NCBI RefSeq assembly: GCF_026151205.1
Contig: NC_087081.1
Coordinates: 4,769,246-4,833,245 of the forward strand
Length of the DNA: 64,000 bases
Source of the DNA: Bolinopsis microptera
Taxonomy: Eukaryota; Ctenophora; Tentaculata; Lobata; Bolinopsidae
Direction: 5' to 3'
Program-made: the position numbers and the translations under genes
Part shown: piece after piece, positions 12,401 to 35,238 of the stretch
Layout of the letters: each line of letters begins with the position of its first letter
Numbering within the stretch: position 1 is the stretch's first letter
The notes under the pieces: generated by a model
The model's input: only the letters and a program-made list of their open reading frames with translations
The model's database searches: none
Told to the model about the DNA's origin: nothing

Positions 12401-15196
12401 CTGAGTCCTCCTGAGTCCTCCTCCTGGGTCCTCCTCCTCCTAGGTCCTCCTCCTTCTCCTCCTCAGTCCTTCTCCTCCTCCTCCTCAGTCCTCCTCCTCC
12501 TCCCTCTCAGTCATCCTCCTCAGCCATCCTCCTCAGTCCTCCTCCTCCTCCTCAGTCCTCATCCTCATCGTCCTCTTCAGTCCTCCTCCTCCTGAGTCCT
12601 CCTCCTCCTGAGTCCTCCTACTCCTCTTCATCCTCCTCCTCTTCCTCCTCAATCATCAGTCCTCCTCCTCAGTCCTCCTCCTCATCTTTCTCGTCAGTCT
12701 TCCTCTTCCTCCTCAGTCCTCCCCAAGTCCCCCTCCTCCTCAGTCCTCCCCCAGTCCCCCTCCTCCTATTCAGTCCTCATCCTCCTCCTCCTCAGTTCTC
12801 CTCAGTCCTCCTCCTTCTCAGGCCTCCTCCTGAGTCCTCTTCCTGAGTCCTCCTCCTGAGTCCTCCTCTTCCTGAGTCCTCCTCCTCCTAGGTCCTCCTC
12901 CTTCTCCTCCTCCTCCTCCTCCTCAGTCCTTCTCCTCCTCCTCCTCCTCCTCCCTCTCAGTCATCCTCCTCAGTCATCCTCCTCAGCCATCCTCCTCAGC
13001 CGTCCTCCTCAGCCATCCTCATCAGTACTCCTCAGTCCTCCTCCTCAGTCCTCATCCTCCTCCTGAGTCCTCCTCCTCATCCTTCTCCTTAGTCCTCCTC
13101 TTCCTCAGTCCTCCCCAGTCCCCCTCCTCCTCCCATTCACTCCTCCTCCTCCTCCTCAGTTTTCCTGAGTCTTCCTCCTGAGTCCTCCTCCTCCTCCTGA
13201 GTCCTCCTCCTGAGTCCTCCTCCTGGGTCCTCCTCCTCCTAGGTCCTCCTCCTCCTCCTCAGTCCTTCTCCTCCTCCTCCTCAGTCCTCCTCCTCCCCCT
13301 CAGTCATCCTCCTCAGCCATCCTCCTCAGTCCACCTCAGTCCTTCTCCTTTTCCTCAGTCCTCATCCTCATCCTCCTCTTCAGTCCTTCTCCTCCTGGGT
13401 CCTCTTCCTCCTCTTCATCCTCCTCTTCCTCCTCAGTCCTCAGTCCTCCTCCCCATCCTTCTCGTCAGTCCTCCTCCTCCTCAGTCCTCCCCAGTCCCCC
13501 TCCTCCTCCTATTCAGTCCTCCTCCTCCTCCTCAGTTCTCCTCAGTCCTCCTCCTTCTCATTCCTCCTAAGTCCTCCTCCTGAGTCCTCCCCCTCTTCCT
13601 CCTGAGTCCTCCTCCTGGTTCATCCTCCTCCTAGTTCCTCCACCTTCTCCTTCTCCTCCTCAGTCCTTCTCCTCCTCCTCCTCCTCAGTCATCCTCTTCA
13701 GTACTCCTCAGTCCTCCTCCTTCTCAGTCCTCCTCCTTCTCAGTCCTCCTCAGTCCTCTTCCTGAGTTCTCCTCCTCCTCCTCCTCCTCAGTCCTCCTTC
13801 TGGGTCCTCCTCCTCCTAGGTCCTCCCCCTCCTCCTCCTATTCACTCCTCAGTTTTCCTGAGTCCTTCTCCTGAGTCCTCCTCCTGAGTCCTCCTCCTGG
13901 GTCCTCCTCCTCCTAGGTCCTCCTCCTTCTCCTCCTCAGTCCTTCTCCTCCTCCTCCTCAGTCCTCCTCCTCCTCCCTCTCAGTCATCCTCCTCAGCCAT
14001 CCTCCTCAGTCCTCCTCCTCATCCTTCTCGTCAGTCCTCCTCCTCCTCAGTCCTCCCCAGTCCCCCTCCTCCTATTCAGTCCTCCTCCTCCTCCTCAGTT
14101 CTCCTCAGTCCTCCTCCTTCTCATTCCTCCTAAGTCCTCCTCCTGAGTCCTCCTCCTCTTCCTCCTGAGTCCTCCTCCTGGTTCATCCTCCTCCTAGTTC
14201 CTCCACCTTCTCCTTCTCCTCCTCAGTCCTTCTCCTCCTCCTCCTCCTCCTCAGTCATCCTCTTCAGTACTCCTGAGTCCTCCTCCTTCTCAGTTCTTTT
14301 CCTGAGTTCTCCTCCTCCTGAGTCCTCCTTCTGGGTCCTCCTTCTAGGTCCTCCTCCTTCTCCTCCTCAGTCCTACTCCTCCTCCTCAGTCCTCTTCCTC
14401 GCCATCCTCCTCAGTACTCCTCAGTCCTCCTCCTTCTCAGTCCTCCTCAGTCCTCTTCATGAGTCCTCATCCTCCTCCTTCTCCTCCTGAGTCCTCCTCC
14501 TGGGTCATCCTCCTCCTAGATCCTCCTCCTTCTCCAATCATACATCTACGTCTCCAGTGTCTCCAATGTCTCCAATGTCTCCAAAAGCTTTGTCTCCAAT
14601 GTCTCCAATGTCCCCAATGTCTCCAATGTCTCCAATGTCTCCAAAAGCTGTGTCTCCAATGTCTCCAATGTCTCCAGGACATGTCTCTGCACCCTATCTT
14701 TTCAAAAAAGACAAAAGACATTGGAGACATTGGAGACATGTCACCCCCCCCCCCCCCCCTATAATAAGGGTAATAAATAAATCCAAGTACATATTTATAA
14801 ATATAATACGCTTCGGCAATAAAAACATACCGCAAAACGATATATTGAAGCGTGACTTAGTATGGAAAACAAAATTATGTACATTGTAAATCTGATTGTT
14901 GCTACTCAAAGTAATATATTATTAATATTGACCTTGGTACTTCTGGAATATTCATGGGTGTTTAAATAAAAAGTTATTAAACGTTTCAGAACTAAAATAA
15001 TAACTATTTTTTAAATAACTTATTTTCAGCCCCCACAGTACCCAGTTACGGCAACCCTAGTGGTAACTATGGTAACGCCCCCACATACGGAGATGCTCCA
15101 AGTGGTAACTATGGTAACACTACTGAGGATGGTTACATGCCGAGTGGTGGTGGTGGTGGTATGGTTACTGAAAACACTGGCCAACCGGTTAGTTAA
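9439..15196 (+). CDS. Three-exon Gly/Asn/Tyr-rich protein, or alternative 5' exons of arfaptin
   Basis: Exon A 9439-9478 (MDSLHDVFSQIEN, donor G|GTATGA), exon B 9856-9981 (begins DGSPMKNGTDQMV, includes VTFDEDEPSTRTYDN) and exon C 15030-15187 (SYGNPSGNYGNAPTYGD, a repeated SGNYGN and a GGGGG run) join in consistent phases 1/1. Exon C either ends at a phase-0 donor (CCG|GTTAGT) or reads on to TAA at 15194-15196, giving about 110 aa. The sequence is acidic, then low-complexity and probably disordered; I recognise no domain. The phase-0 end fits the phase-0 start of the arfaptin AH-domain exon at 25674, so these could be an alternative arfaptin N-terminus as easily as a separate small gene. The 5-kb intron between B and C contains the foldback element. 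Exons are supported only by open frame and splice signals. Confidence 0.5.
10393..14759. mobile_element. 4.4-kb foldback-type element packed with CCT-rich repeats
   Basis: Both ends are inverted copies. The left begins with a run of 10 G, then TGACATGTCTCCAATGTCTCC. The right ends GGAGACATTGGAGACATGTCA followed by 16 C. Near each end a TATCTTTTC(G/A)AAAAA(A)GACAAA segment is also shared. The direct repeat TATAAT flanks the element at 10387-10392 and 14760-14765, consistent with a 6-bp target-site duplication. Inside, GACATTGGA-type 9-bp units (10455-10665) lead into a 3.9-kb polypyrimidine tract and then inverted-orientation TCTCCAATG units (14545-14680). No transposase-like ORF is visible, and the long open frames are low-complexity artefacts. 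It lies in the intron between exons B and C above. The class is unknown. Confidence 0.7.
10665..14530. repeat. CCT-rich satellite with higher-order repeats
   Basis: Nearly pure pyrimidine on the plus strand, built from CCTCCTCCT, GAGTCCT, CAGTCCT and CAGTCATCCT motifs. Higher-order copies are visible: a block starting TCAGTCGTTCTCC recurs about 361 bp apart (10740 and 11101), and TCCCATTCAC-containing blocks recur 1470 bp apart (11661 and 13131). The GTTCATCCTCC block at about 12150 also recurs near 13620 and 14180. It arose by stepwise segmental duplication within the foldback element. Confidence 0.9.
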
Positions 15197-17664
15197 AATA
15201 TGTTAAAAGAAACAAAATATATAATATAATCTGAAACAAAAATGTTACTTCCGTACAACTGACTATAATCGTTTTAATTAACGTCCCCGATAATCACATC
15301 ATATTACATTTACTAACTAGTACCTATACTGACTATCCCATACCGCGCCAGTAAACCTTTGGAGCAAAGACCAAACACCAAGGATAAAAGTAATCGGATC
15401 AACTAATTTCCAGATATTTCACCCTCCCTAGAGGCTATTGCAATTTGTAATGTTATTTCTTACCGTTTAATTATATTCTGGTGAGTCTGGTCACGTAAAT
15501 CATGAAACACCTCCCCGTGTAAGAAAAAATTATTACTAACTCTGTATCTGCAGTGTGTCATTGATATAACATTATTAAATAAGTTCTTACGTATCGTATT
15601 TTACCGCTTTAATTTCATGAGTTTGTCAATTCGTTTTTCTCAGTGTAACTTAAAAACATAACTTTCGGTAAGATTAAACTAAGATTGTTGATGTGACAGG
15701 GAAATCCATTATTTCGTTCCATTATCATCCAGACGAGACTGTCTTGTTTGTATGATTTACGACAAACTGCCAAGTAAAGAACTGGTAAGTTAAGATAATG
15801 TTTCAAACGTCAAAATATTCAACATCATTCCTTGTTCTTGTCAAGAACCTTTCATCTGATCAGTTGAGAAACCTTCCTTGTCCATTGAATCTACTTAATT
15901 TGTCACTTTTTAAATGGACATAATGTCCTGTTATTAACTTAAACTAGTGTCCGTAATTGAACAATTATTTAATATAATGAGACAGCTCGTGTAGCTATTT
16001 GGGGCCAGGCTTCTACAGGTTTTCTGGGCCGTGGTTGGTCGTTTCGCCAGTATTGGGGGTAACTTTGCATTTTTTCAGTTAAGGATGGCTATTTCTTGAC
16101 ATGGTCTTGGGTGCTTCAAACTAACTTTCTGATCTTTTTATAAATGTTACCATTCTTGCCGTCGCTTAAAATCACTGCAGCTGTTCAGTGTATGTTTGTG
16201 TATGTCAGTGTATGTTTTCTAAATATTCCCCCGCAGCATCAATATTCAATATGCCGGTTCATAATTAAAGAATTTACTTCGTTAAATCAAATTTAGGATC
16301 AATCGTTAACGTTAATACGTAGACTTGCAGCCTCGCTTTCAACCTTGATTACCATATTATACAGATTACAGGGCCTAAATCCCTTAGTCGTGAGAGTACC
16401 CCACCCCTCTGACTGATTTATCAATAATATCGTAACTGTTAACTTGATCTATCAATCTTTCGTTGTGTGTAAATAGTGCATCGAATATTTACCTTCAGCT
16501 TTGGTTATTTTCGGAACAGTAAGGGGCAAATATGTTACAGAGTCTTTGTAACAGAGTCAAGGTTAACGTTTGAATGTTTGAATGTTTGTGCGATTGTTCC
16601 TATCCGGATATTGTTCATTAGCCGCATAGAATAGATTCAATGTTAATTATTTGTTCAAGCAACTTGACTGTTGGATGAATTAATACAACTGCTTAATGAA
16701 TGTTTCATTTGTGGAATGGTTTATTTCAATAAATTCACATTGTTTTTACAGTTTAAGTAACCAGTTAATTACATAACTAAGTTAGTTTTCGTAAAACATT
16801 GCCGAATATTTCCGATCATTGATCCTCAAATATGGAGACACAGCTGCGCCGGAATAAACATTTCGACCTTTGTCCTTCGCCAACAAAATACGTGATATGT
16901 CCTTACCCACTGCAACCTTACCTAATATCATTGAATTTACACTTAATTTTACCAATATTACATTACTTTTCCAACACAACACAACAATGTAGATAATATC
17001 GGGACACGGCAATGACAAACTAGTTCACCAACAAAGTGCCCTCGGTGCCCTCTCGGCCCTTACTTCAATTACTTCAATTTGCGGGTATTATCGCGTGTTG
17101 TTCGTGTAGCGGGCTTTTCTCATATCCCTGGATCAGTTCCCGGAACATTGTTAACTCGATTGATCACCTTAATAGTTTACATTCTTCGGATAATGATGAG
17201 GAATAGGTTCTTCCTGTGTATCTTTGCAGTGTGTGTGTGAGTGTGTTGCAGAATAATATTGTGTGTTTCTTTTGTTTGGAGTATGCCGAGTATCATTAAC
17301 TTGATGTTGTTCATCACGATACTTAGTCTGTTTTCAATCTTTGATTAGTTGTGTCAAGCAAAATCTGTTTTCAAAATATATTTCAGTCTTTCTTTCCAGC
17401 TAATGATGCACAACAGGAATGTTTTTGTTATATAATTATTGCATTTTTTGTTGGTCTGGTAACTTAACTATTCAATGATCTACAGAAATATAACATTAGG
17501 TAAGATTAAATTAAGGGAACAACTTAATATAGCTCAGTGAATATACACGAGGCGTGTGAGGACTAGGTGGCATTGTGGACTGTTCACTGTAGGATCTTTA
17601 TTCCTGTCATCGTAGCTTATCTGTTGTTGCGGGATTTTGAACAGATAAGTCACGTCCGTTATTC

Positions 17665-17915
17665 GTAGTTTCTCCCTTGTTTCTTCCTTGTTTCTTCCTT
17701 GTTTCTCCCCTGTTTTTTTCTTGTTTCTTCCTTGTTTCTTCCTTGTTTCTTCCTTGTTTCTCGCCTGTTTCTTCCTTGTTTCTTCCTTGTTTCTTCCTTG
17801 TTTCTTCCTTGTTTCTCCCTGGCCCTTGTTTCTCCCCTGTTTCTTCCTTGTCTCTTCCTTGTCTCTCCCTTGTTACTCCCCTGTTTCTTCCTTGTTTCTC
17901 CCCTGTTTCTTTCTT
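17665..17915. repeat. TGTTTCTTCCT minisatellite
   Basis: About 250 bp of an 11-bp unit TGTTTCTTCCT with variants (TGTTTCTCCCC, TGTCTCTTCCT). Because 11 is not a multiple of three, all three frames stay open and give repetitive FLPCFFLVSSL-type or basic peptides, which are not genes. Confidence 0.92.
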
Positions 17916-19609
17916 GTTTTGGTGTCATTAGTTTGTAGCTTTTTTTGTAATATTTCTATTTTGATCAACTTTATTGTAATTGAGAGTAACTGCGTCATTT
18001 GAATTGTGCAATAATCCTCAGATTTACACAGATTTGTACTTTGTAGTGCACACGAAAACAGTTATTTAGAATCTGTAGAAAATTATGCATTATGAGCATA
18101 AGAAACATAATCTCAATATTAGGAGGATGGCACAAAGGACGTGATAAATCGCAAGAATTTCATGTAGCGATGTACAGCCGTGAAGGAACATATTCAATAG
18201 CTGTATTTTCATGTACCTTACTCGTTGCTTTCAAAATAACTTCTTAAATTTGTGAAGCAGACCCTGGTCATTAGGAAAGTTCGCACGAGATGGACCACGT
18301 TTTTCCCAATTTAACTTTAGAAGTTTGCCACAGGATTATTCAGGAAGAACTTTTAAGATAGGCATATGATATTTCACATGTCTATAGTTCAACTAATTGA
18401 GTTTCGATTAATAAAATTATTGAAGCATTTAGTCGAGGGCAAATTGAGGCTAACAAGTCATTTTACATTTTACAGAAGTAGACTCGGCAATTTCTGAAAT
18501 GTTGAGCTTGAAGAGGATGAATCAATCTTTATTGTTGACACATTAGATAATCACAATACCGAACCTGCCCGAACGTATACACAAAAGTATACGTCTTGTA
18601 AGCCTCATTTCACCCTTTCAAAAGGTGGTTAGCTCACCTCGAATATTTAAAGTTTAGATCTCGATCAACTATCAAGTATAATCACTATGGATTATATTTG
18701 CAACTTGGATATCATGGACGTAACATGAGAAAATTCTTTTTGAAAAGTGATGAGGCTAATTCTTTAGCTGCAATTGTCCCTCGCAGTTCAATCACTCTTA
18801 CTGAGTCTAGTGATTGAGCTACGAGGTCGCCGAACATCTCATTTTAAAGCCGTGTCGATTTTCTATACGCATACTAAAAATCAAATGCGTAACTAAAACA
18901 GAAATGTAATTACAGAAGTTTTAAATATTTTGTCAAAAAACGAACTTTTAGGGGCGTTTCTAATGACCATGGTCAGGTACTCGTTGCTTTCATTTTCAAA
19001 ATGACTTATTGAATTTGTGTGGCATCTCAATTCATAATTTGTGATTACGAGAATAAGGTACACAGAAAGTCCCCATAATTCACAATTATTTTGATACCTA
19101 GATCCAGATAAATGACCTGGGGTTTAGGAATCTGATCTGATTAGATTTACAGTATTAACCTCGATAATTGCAAACTTCACCTGTTTCCTGCTGTTTCACT
19201 GATAAGTGAAGCTGATGTTTGCCCAAAGCCCATTTACTTTCTTATGTATAAAGTTCATTTTGAGTTTTTTGGGTTATGCAGAACGCAGCTGTTACAATCG
19301 TGATTGTAATACCGTTTAAGTGTATTGTGCAAAAGCAGCATAATGACCCTCCCTACCTGCCAAAATGGTTTAATCCCATCTTTATTAAATTTAGTTCCCT
19401 TCTTCCTTTAAGAATCATAGTTTCGCGTGATCTCTTTCATTAGTCAACCAACTCGGCGTTACTGCGGTCTCCTAACTAAGTCTTAAGGCTCATGTTCATG
19501 TTCATTACCACTTGTTTTTACTTTCACATCCTTGGCCTTTGGATTAATTTGCCAAACTGTTCCTTTGATAACCTTCTTGATTTTGAGCCTTGTGGCACCG
19601 TCCCAAGTA

Positions 19610-19692
19610 TGTCACGATAACGTAGAGTCTAGCGCTTTTCCATGGTTGGATTCCAATCATGGTAAAGCGCTAGACTCTACGTTATCATGACA
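19610..19692. repeat. Inverted repeat (hairpin) of about 83 bp
   Basis: The left arm reads TGTCACGATAACGTAGAG, then TCTAGCGCTTTTCCATG. The right arm is its near-perfect complement: CATGGTAAAGCGCTAGA, then CTCTACGTTATCATGACA. The loop is about 10 nt. The arms of about 35 bp differ at only a couple of positions. It could be a tiny MITE or a structured RNA precursor; no flanking duplication is obvious. Confidence 0.8.
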
Positions 19693-20444
19693 CCAGCTTA
19701 CTCTAAAGATATTTACCATTTCTATTACAGACCAGCTCCCTACTGATTACTTCTTAGCCCCAACTTGCTTACCAGGTCCAACTTTATTTTTTATTGTTAC
19801 AATGTTTTCAGTCACGTGATATACACGTGCTTTCTAATACATTATATTATAAAGATTGTTGAGAATCAGTTTACTCTATAATAATACTGTTGCTTTGTGA
19901 AACTCGTTCTTGCTGTTTTCTAGGTCTCTAGATCCTAGCTGCGGATATTATAATTTGAACGTTGATTTTGATACTTCAGATGTTATGCAGATGTTGTTTT
20001 GTATTCAGTGTTGCTAGTGCGCCTAGTTGCATAATACGAGCATTTTATGTACTAAAAAGCTAAAATGCAGCGTGCATGCTACACAATCAAGATTGGAAAT
20101 GCAGTACTTATTGTGCGTTGCCGGATGCTTTACGAGTCATATCATCTAGCTTTGCCAATTTATTATTTTTGTTTCATTTTTGATTTGTAAAGTTGACCTG
20201 CAACTAAAATCTTTGATCTTGTGCTGTCTAGAAAATCATGCAAAATATGAACTCTAGTTTTTGTAAATCTAGCTTTGTCACTTGTCACTCTCACTTCGTC
20301 ACCAACTATTAAACTTTTTGTCACTTGTCCTTGTAAATCAGTTAAATTATTTCATTAGCTCTTGTTGAAAAATTAAACCTCACTAGAAGAGACCGGGTTA
20401 GGAACTAATCTGTATGAGAGGAGTAAAAGAAGGCAGCCCTCACT

Positions 20445-30233
<9,789 letters not shown>

Positions 30234-33200
30234 TATTATCATATCGGGCCTTGTGGACCCACTGGACAAGATTTGTGTGTATTTCAGACATTTTGTATTC
30301 TTAAGATTTTAGAATTCATTCTCAACAAGTATTTCATGAACATTCGTCGTTAGCTCGTGATGGAAAGATGAACAGTCATTCAGGAATTGTTTGATGGTTT
30401 AGACCGTAGTGCATTTTATAAACTGAACATCATTGAAAATATTGGATAATTTAGAAGATTGGCTTATAATCCCTAATCAATTACTAAACCCGGCCGAATA
30501 CCGACAAAATAACCGTTAAAATAACATCGTCTCATATTTAAGTATTAAATTATATGTGTCGGTGTGATTATACCATAAGACGGATTTATAACATAAGTGC
30601 TTAATTTAAGATTTAGTATCACTGTTCTCGACATACGCTGACAGAAAATTGAAGGATGTGGTTTATTTCTACAGTTTGAATTTGAGTCGGTGCATGTTCT
30701 CGTTTGGGTGTGGTTTGATATGCCAGGATACGGTGGTTTATCTACATAATTGTTAGCAGTATCCAAGAAGCTCGGCCGATCTATGCACTAGTCCGCGGAC
30801 TGATCCACAGACAAGGATGTGTTTCACCCAGGGCCGGACATGGAGTTCTTTAAAATGAACAATTTTGAAGTCAATACATTTTCCTCTCGTCACAATGGAA
30901 TTTTATGATGAAAATCAAATCAATCCTCTTTTATTCGCATTTTTAGGCTTAAAAGTGATTTTTAAGGATAAATGCTGAGTCGTTTAAGCCTAAAAGGTAT
31001 TTCATATCGCTTATTATGTATCAAAGCTTGAGTTTTTTAACACGATGAGAGCATATTCACCAATATTCATTTAATGTATCAGTTCTGTTCTTGCTTTTTT
31101 TCCATAATATTACTGCATGTTGCGCATTATGCATGTCAATAAGTAAAAACTTTTGAAGCTATATTTAGAAAGTAGATCAGTAGTCTTCAAATTAAAGTTG
31201 AAAAAACGTAGATCACACAGTTTTGGAGTTTAATCATTCATTTATGTTGAAGTTAGATTTGAGTTGTGGAGTCTAATTTATGTTAGATTGAAGGTGCCGG
31301 TTCACCCACATTCCACAATGTCTAAATATATTGGTAGATTGTCTAGTGTCTACGAAGAATGATCACATATTCCTCCACGTGAAAGTAATCCGTTAATTTG
31401 ATTTCTTTGTCTGCTGAAAGTGACGACTTGTGCTAATAAAGGGTAGACATTGCATTTTCAGCGTTTTTTTGCTGAATAAAATCAAACCAACTGAGATTAT
31501 GTCAGATTTCGTTTTCACGGCTTTTCAAATGCAGAATCACGAATACTCGATAGCCTTACTTGGGCTGAATGTATGGTGCTATGGTAGTGCATTCGTGCTC
31601 ATTTGTCACAGAATCCATTCACATTTCAGTGTATGTTCTATGTAATAAATCAGCCCTTAATCATTTGCATTCCGCTTCTCAGCCACAAATAGAGTTGGTT
31701 GGTTTTTGCAGAACCTGAAAATGTGAGACGACAGATTTGTGGTCCTAGGAGTATATCGATATTAAGGCGTTTTTAAGGAACAATAATATCTCTTGCCGGA
31801 TTAACTTGTGGACTAATCCAAGGTTCAAGTAATTAATTATATGATTCCCCTTTAATATAAGCGATTTAATGGAACGTTTCTAGATCTAGATTGGGGTGCG
31901 AACATTATGCAATTTGTAGCATTACTTTATTGGAAGTTTAAGGATATTAAAAAGTTATGTTGCTTACATTTTTTGAATTTTTCCAGGAATATTTTGTAAT
32001 TATGTGCGGGTTTTGTGATGTGGTGTCTCAACTAAATTTTAACTAATAATATTCGGTTTGAGCAAAAATGTAAGTGTGTTTATATTATGGATATAGGACC
32101 CGAATTTTATATTTCATATCACCACATGACAAATTTGTTTTCTTTTGTTCTGAATATCTCGTGGCTGGCCAGCCATATTGCCCTACAATGATCTTTTCAA
32201 ATCAAATCAGAGAATATAAGAGAACATTGTCGTCATAGAACACTAGAAAAGTATAGCGAAATGGAGCCATGGTTGTAGAAGGGTTGTCATTTACAATTAG
32301 TTAGCTACGCGGCATTTGAGTATTACTATTTGGTCATCCTTCGTTTCATCTCACGGCTATTCTCACAACGTTAAAGCTGTAAATATAGGTCTCGTTTACT
32401 TAGTTAGCGTGGACCGGGAAGGTGAACACTGTTTTCGTCCACAGTTATTACTTTAATATTGTTATTACTTTATTAGCAAAAATTATCTACGTACTCTACG
32501 AGACGACGAAGACTATTGCATCATGCTTGCCTAACTCGTGAAGTTAAAATTTTTCGCCTCATGGTTCTTATTTTGGTACCGTCCAAACATTTTGTGGAGC
32601 CCCCCTTGTGGCTTTTTATACCCCCAGTTGTTGCACCCCGCATAATTGTTTGTCACATCGACCAAACACTGATAGAGGTGTGATATTGTGTACTTTGCTC
32701 CAAAATTGGACATTAATTCGATAAATATAAGGTTACCCTGGCCCTCACCCAAAATGAAAAACCGTTATTCAAACAGAAGCGGGTAAATACCCTGAGGAAT
32801 AATACCACCCTCCTCCGTGATACCCTCCTATATACTCCTACATAGTATATACTATACAACCCATATATAATAAGAGTAGTCAAACAATGACGTGAACAAT
32901 TATACCTCCATTGTTAAGCTACAATGCTGGTAAAGACTAGCATCTGTTATCACTATCTTCACAGGTGAAATTGTAAGAGTGAGACTAAGGGTGCAGGTGC
33001 CGGAAAACCCCATCCACCCTTACAGATACACAGCTGACAGCTATCTGAAGGTGGCTTCTAGCCTTCGTCTTCCGGCCCTGACTGTTAAATATCATTATCA
33101 CGTCTAGTTACACGTCTGCAGTTGCCTGTATTGTTATACTTACAATCGTAACAAAACAGCAGCTTCAGTTGTAGTGACTAGTGTCCCTGAAATAGTAGTT

Positions 33201-33499
33201 TTGTTTGTTCACCTGAAAAGGGTGTGTTTTTACGTGGAGTTGTTAAGTTGCTACTATAAATACCTAAGTGCTCTAAATTGTATTGTTTAGCTTTAACTTT
33301 AACTTTTTACACATGTAGATCATAATGGCATTAACAGAGAGCTGGGCTTGGACGTCAGATAGTCTGCGTGGTTTACTTTTAGTAAAGGTTTTAGATTAAT
33401 GGATATATTATATTTGTATATTAGATATACTGGAGGGAGGTGAACAATATTCGTTTTTACATGTGACAGTGATTTTGATTGGAAGTTGGATCGGTTTAT

Positions 33500-33533
33500 C
33501 GATGTCACGTGACGTCACGTGATGTCACGTGTC
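33500..33533. repeat. Clustered TGACGT/CACGTG motifs
   Basis: GATGTCACGTGACGTCACGT, continuing GATGTCACGTG, places three CACGTG E-boxes and a TGACGTCA CRE within 35 bp. It could be a bHLH/bZIP binding cluster or chance tandem duplication. No gene starts directly beside it. Confidence 0.4.
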
Positions 33534-34807
33534 TAACAAAAACCAACTTCTCATCAGTATCCAGATCTATGGTTAGATACTTGCAGGATAATTTTACAGT
33601 ACGAGCTTAGTCTAATAATATTTTCTATTTTACGATGACTGAAGAAAAGTCGTGTCTTTAGTTTGTGTCAATACTAGCAGTTGACACACGTTGCGACCCC
33701 TTTTCGCGTGCGAAGCGAGGTATACAACGTGTACTGTGTACAAACTAGCAGCCTACAATGTTATTTTGTATTTTACGATGACTCAAGAAAAGTCTTTATT
33801 TTGCGATATATCCTGGCACCAAGTCATACCAAATTCATTAAATCCAAAAGGTAAAATTAGCCTGCACAGGACCTAAAACAATTAACATTAATCACGCTCT
33901 TTAAATTTTAATAACTTTACTAGTACCTGATAAATCTTTCGGAAAGTGGTCATGATTCTTATCAATCAGTCCACCAGCGTAGAAAGGAGAGCTGGGTTTC
34001 AATCAAGTTGTCGTGATACATATTGGATATTCCCCGGCCGCCTTCGTAGTGGCCTGGTCATTTCTTGTAGTAATTTCCAAGTGATGCTGGTGTATCTCCT
34101 ACTATCCTACCGTAGTATAAGTAGTTATAGTATTATACAACCCTGTTATATAGACACAGCAGAGAGAGGGAGAGATGGGTGTCTTTGATGCACCTGGTTC
34201 CGTATTCGCGCTGTGGTATACATTTTTCTTGGAAATAAAGAATATCATTCAATGCTCTTAATTTGATTTTATCATGGCGACTGGTATGAGTATTTAGCAA
34301 AGGGAATGGGTTGCTTATCCGCTCTAAACCACGGATTATTCTCTCTTATAATTATATAAATCTTATATTTCCAGTGGAGAAAATAATCGGTCGCCGACAA
34401 TTAATCAGTTTGATTTTTATGTTTCAATTAAGTTATTAAAGCACCCACGTGATAATTTAAACGACCTTATTGGGGCTATAAACTTAAATCCTACAAAAAT
34501 AACAATTTGATTCCCTTAATTATTCAACAGTATAAGATTTGACAGTTTACAAATTACTTGGTACTTGACGTAATTGGAAATCCTGCGAATTTTTTAAACG
34601 TTACGAGGATTAGTGCAAAATATCCGTTTCGGGGAAAGCCGTTTTATGCGTTTTATGCTACAAGTACAATTTTATATAATCGACATTTGTATTAGATGTT
34701 CACATTCAACAATTTTTACCTTGCAAATAACATCTGGCTCTCATTACATCACTCGCCCCTAAATTTACAAAATCTTACGAAAAGGCTTTGAGAGTATCAA
34801 GAAAGTA

Positions 34808-34880
34808 ACTTCATTCGATGTATTTTGGACGCTGATTCCAAATCGCCCCCACGTGACGTAGGATTAAAATGCTTCCCTGA
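34808..34880. repeat. Dispersed repeat with conserved GGAATCAGCGTCC core
   Basis: On the minus strand this reads GCATTTTAATCCTACGTCACGTGGGGGCGATTTGGAATCAGCG with TCCAAAATACAT following. It matches 1600-1674 (GCATTTTAATCCTATGTCAT, then GTGGGGTGATTCGGAATCAG). A more degenerate relative lies at 39990-40035. It is non-coding repeat sequence of unknown class. Confidence 0.65.
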
Positions 34881-35238
34881 GGAGTTATGGACAAAAATCA
34901 CAAGGTAAGACCTTATCGTTTGCCTGCAAAAACCTAAGATAAATGATAATTCTTAGGCGAAAGAAATAATAATAGTCGACATTTTGCAGTAATACTTTAA
35001 AACATCAGGAATCGAGCAAACATTTTATTCTTTGGGAAACCTTAATCTTATTTATGTAAGACGGTGTGTGCATTTTGTATGAAAATTCGACATTTAACAT
35101 TCGATAATACCGTAACTTTTACATTTCATACATGAAATTTTACCTGGAGACCCCAGGCTTAAGTGTTAATAAAGATTGTTTGATTTGGCGGAGTGACAGG
35201 TTGATAAATATGAAATAGAACAGCAGCTGATACTGCTA

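Larger units (their letters stand above)
15197..20444. other. Long non-coding stretch before arfaptin first coding exon
   Basis: No exon is convincing on either strand. It holds the pyrimidine minisatellite at 17665-17915 and the hairpin at 19610-19692. The rest is AT-rich single-copy-looking DNA. If the 9.4-15.2 kb exons belong to arfaptin, this is intron; otherwise it is intergenic and includes the arfaptin promoter. Confidence 0.5.

Noticed and set aside
17659-18002. FLPCFFLVSS-type and basic KQGRN-type frames
   Set aside because: Translation of an 11-bp minisatellite in every frame.
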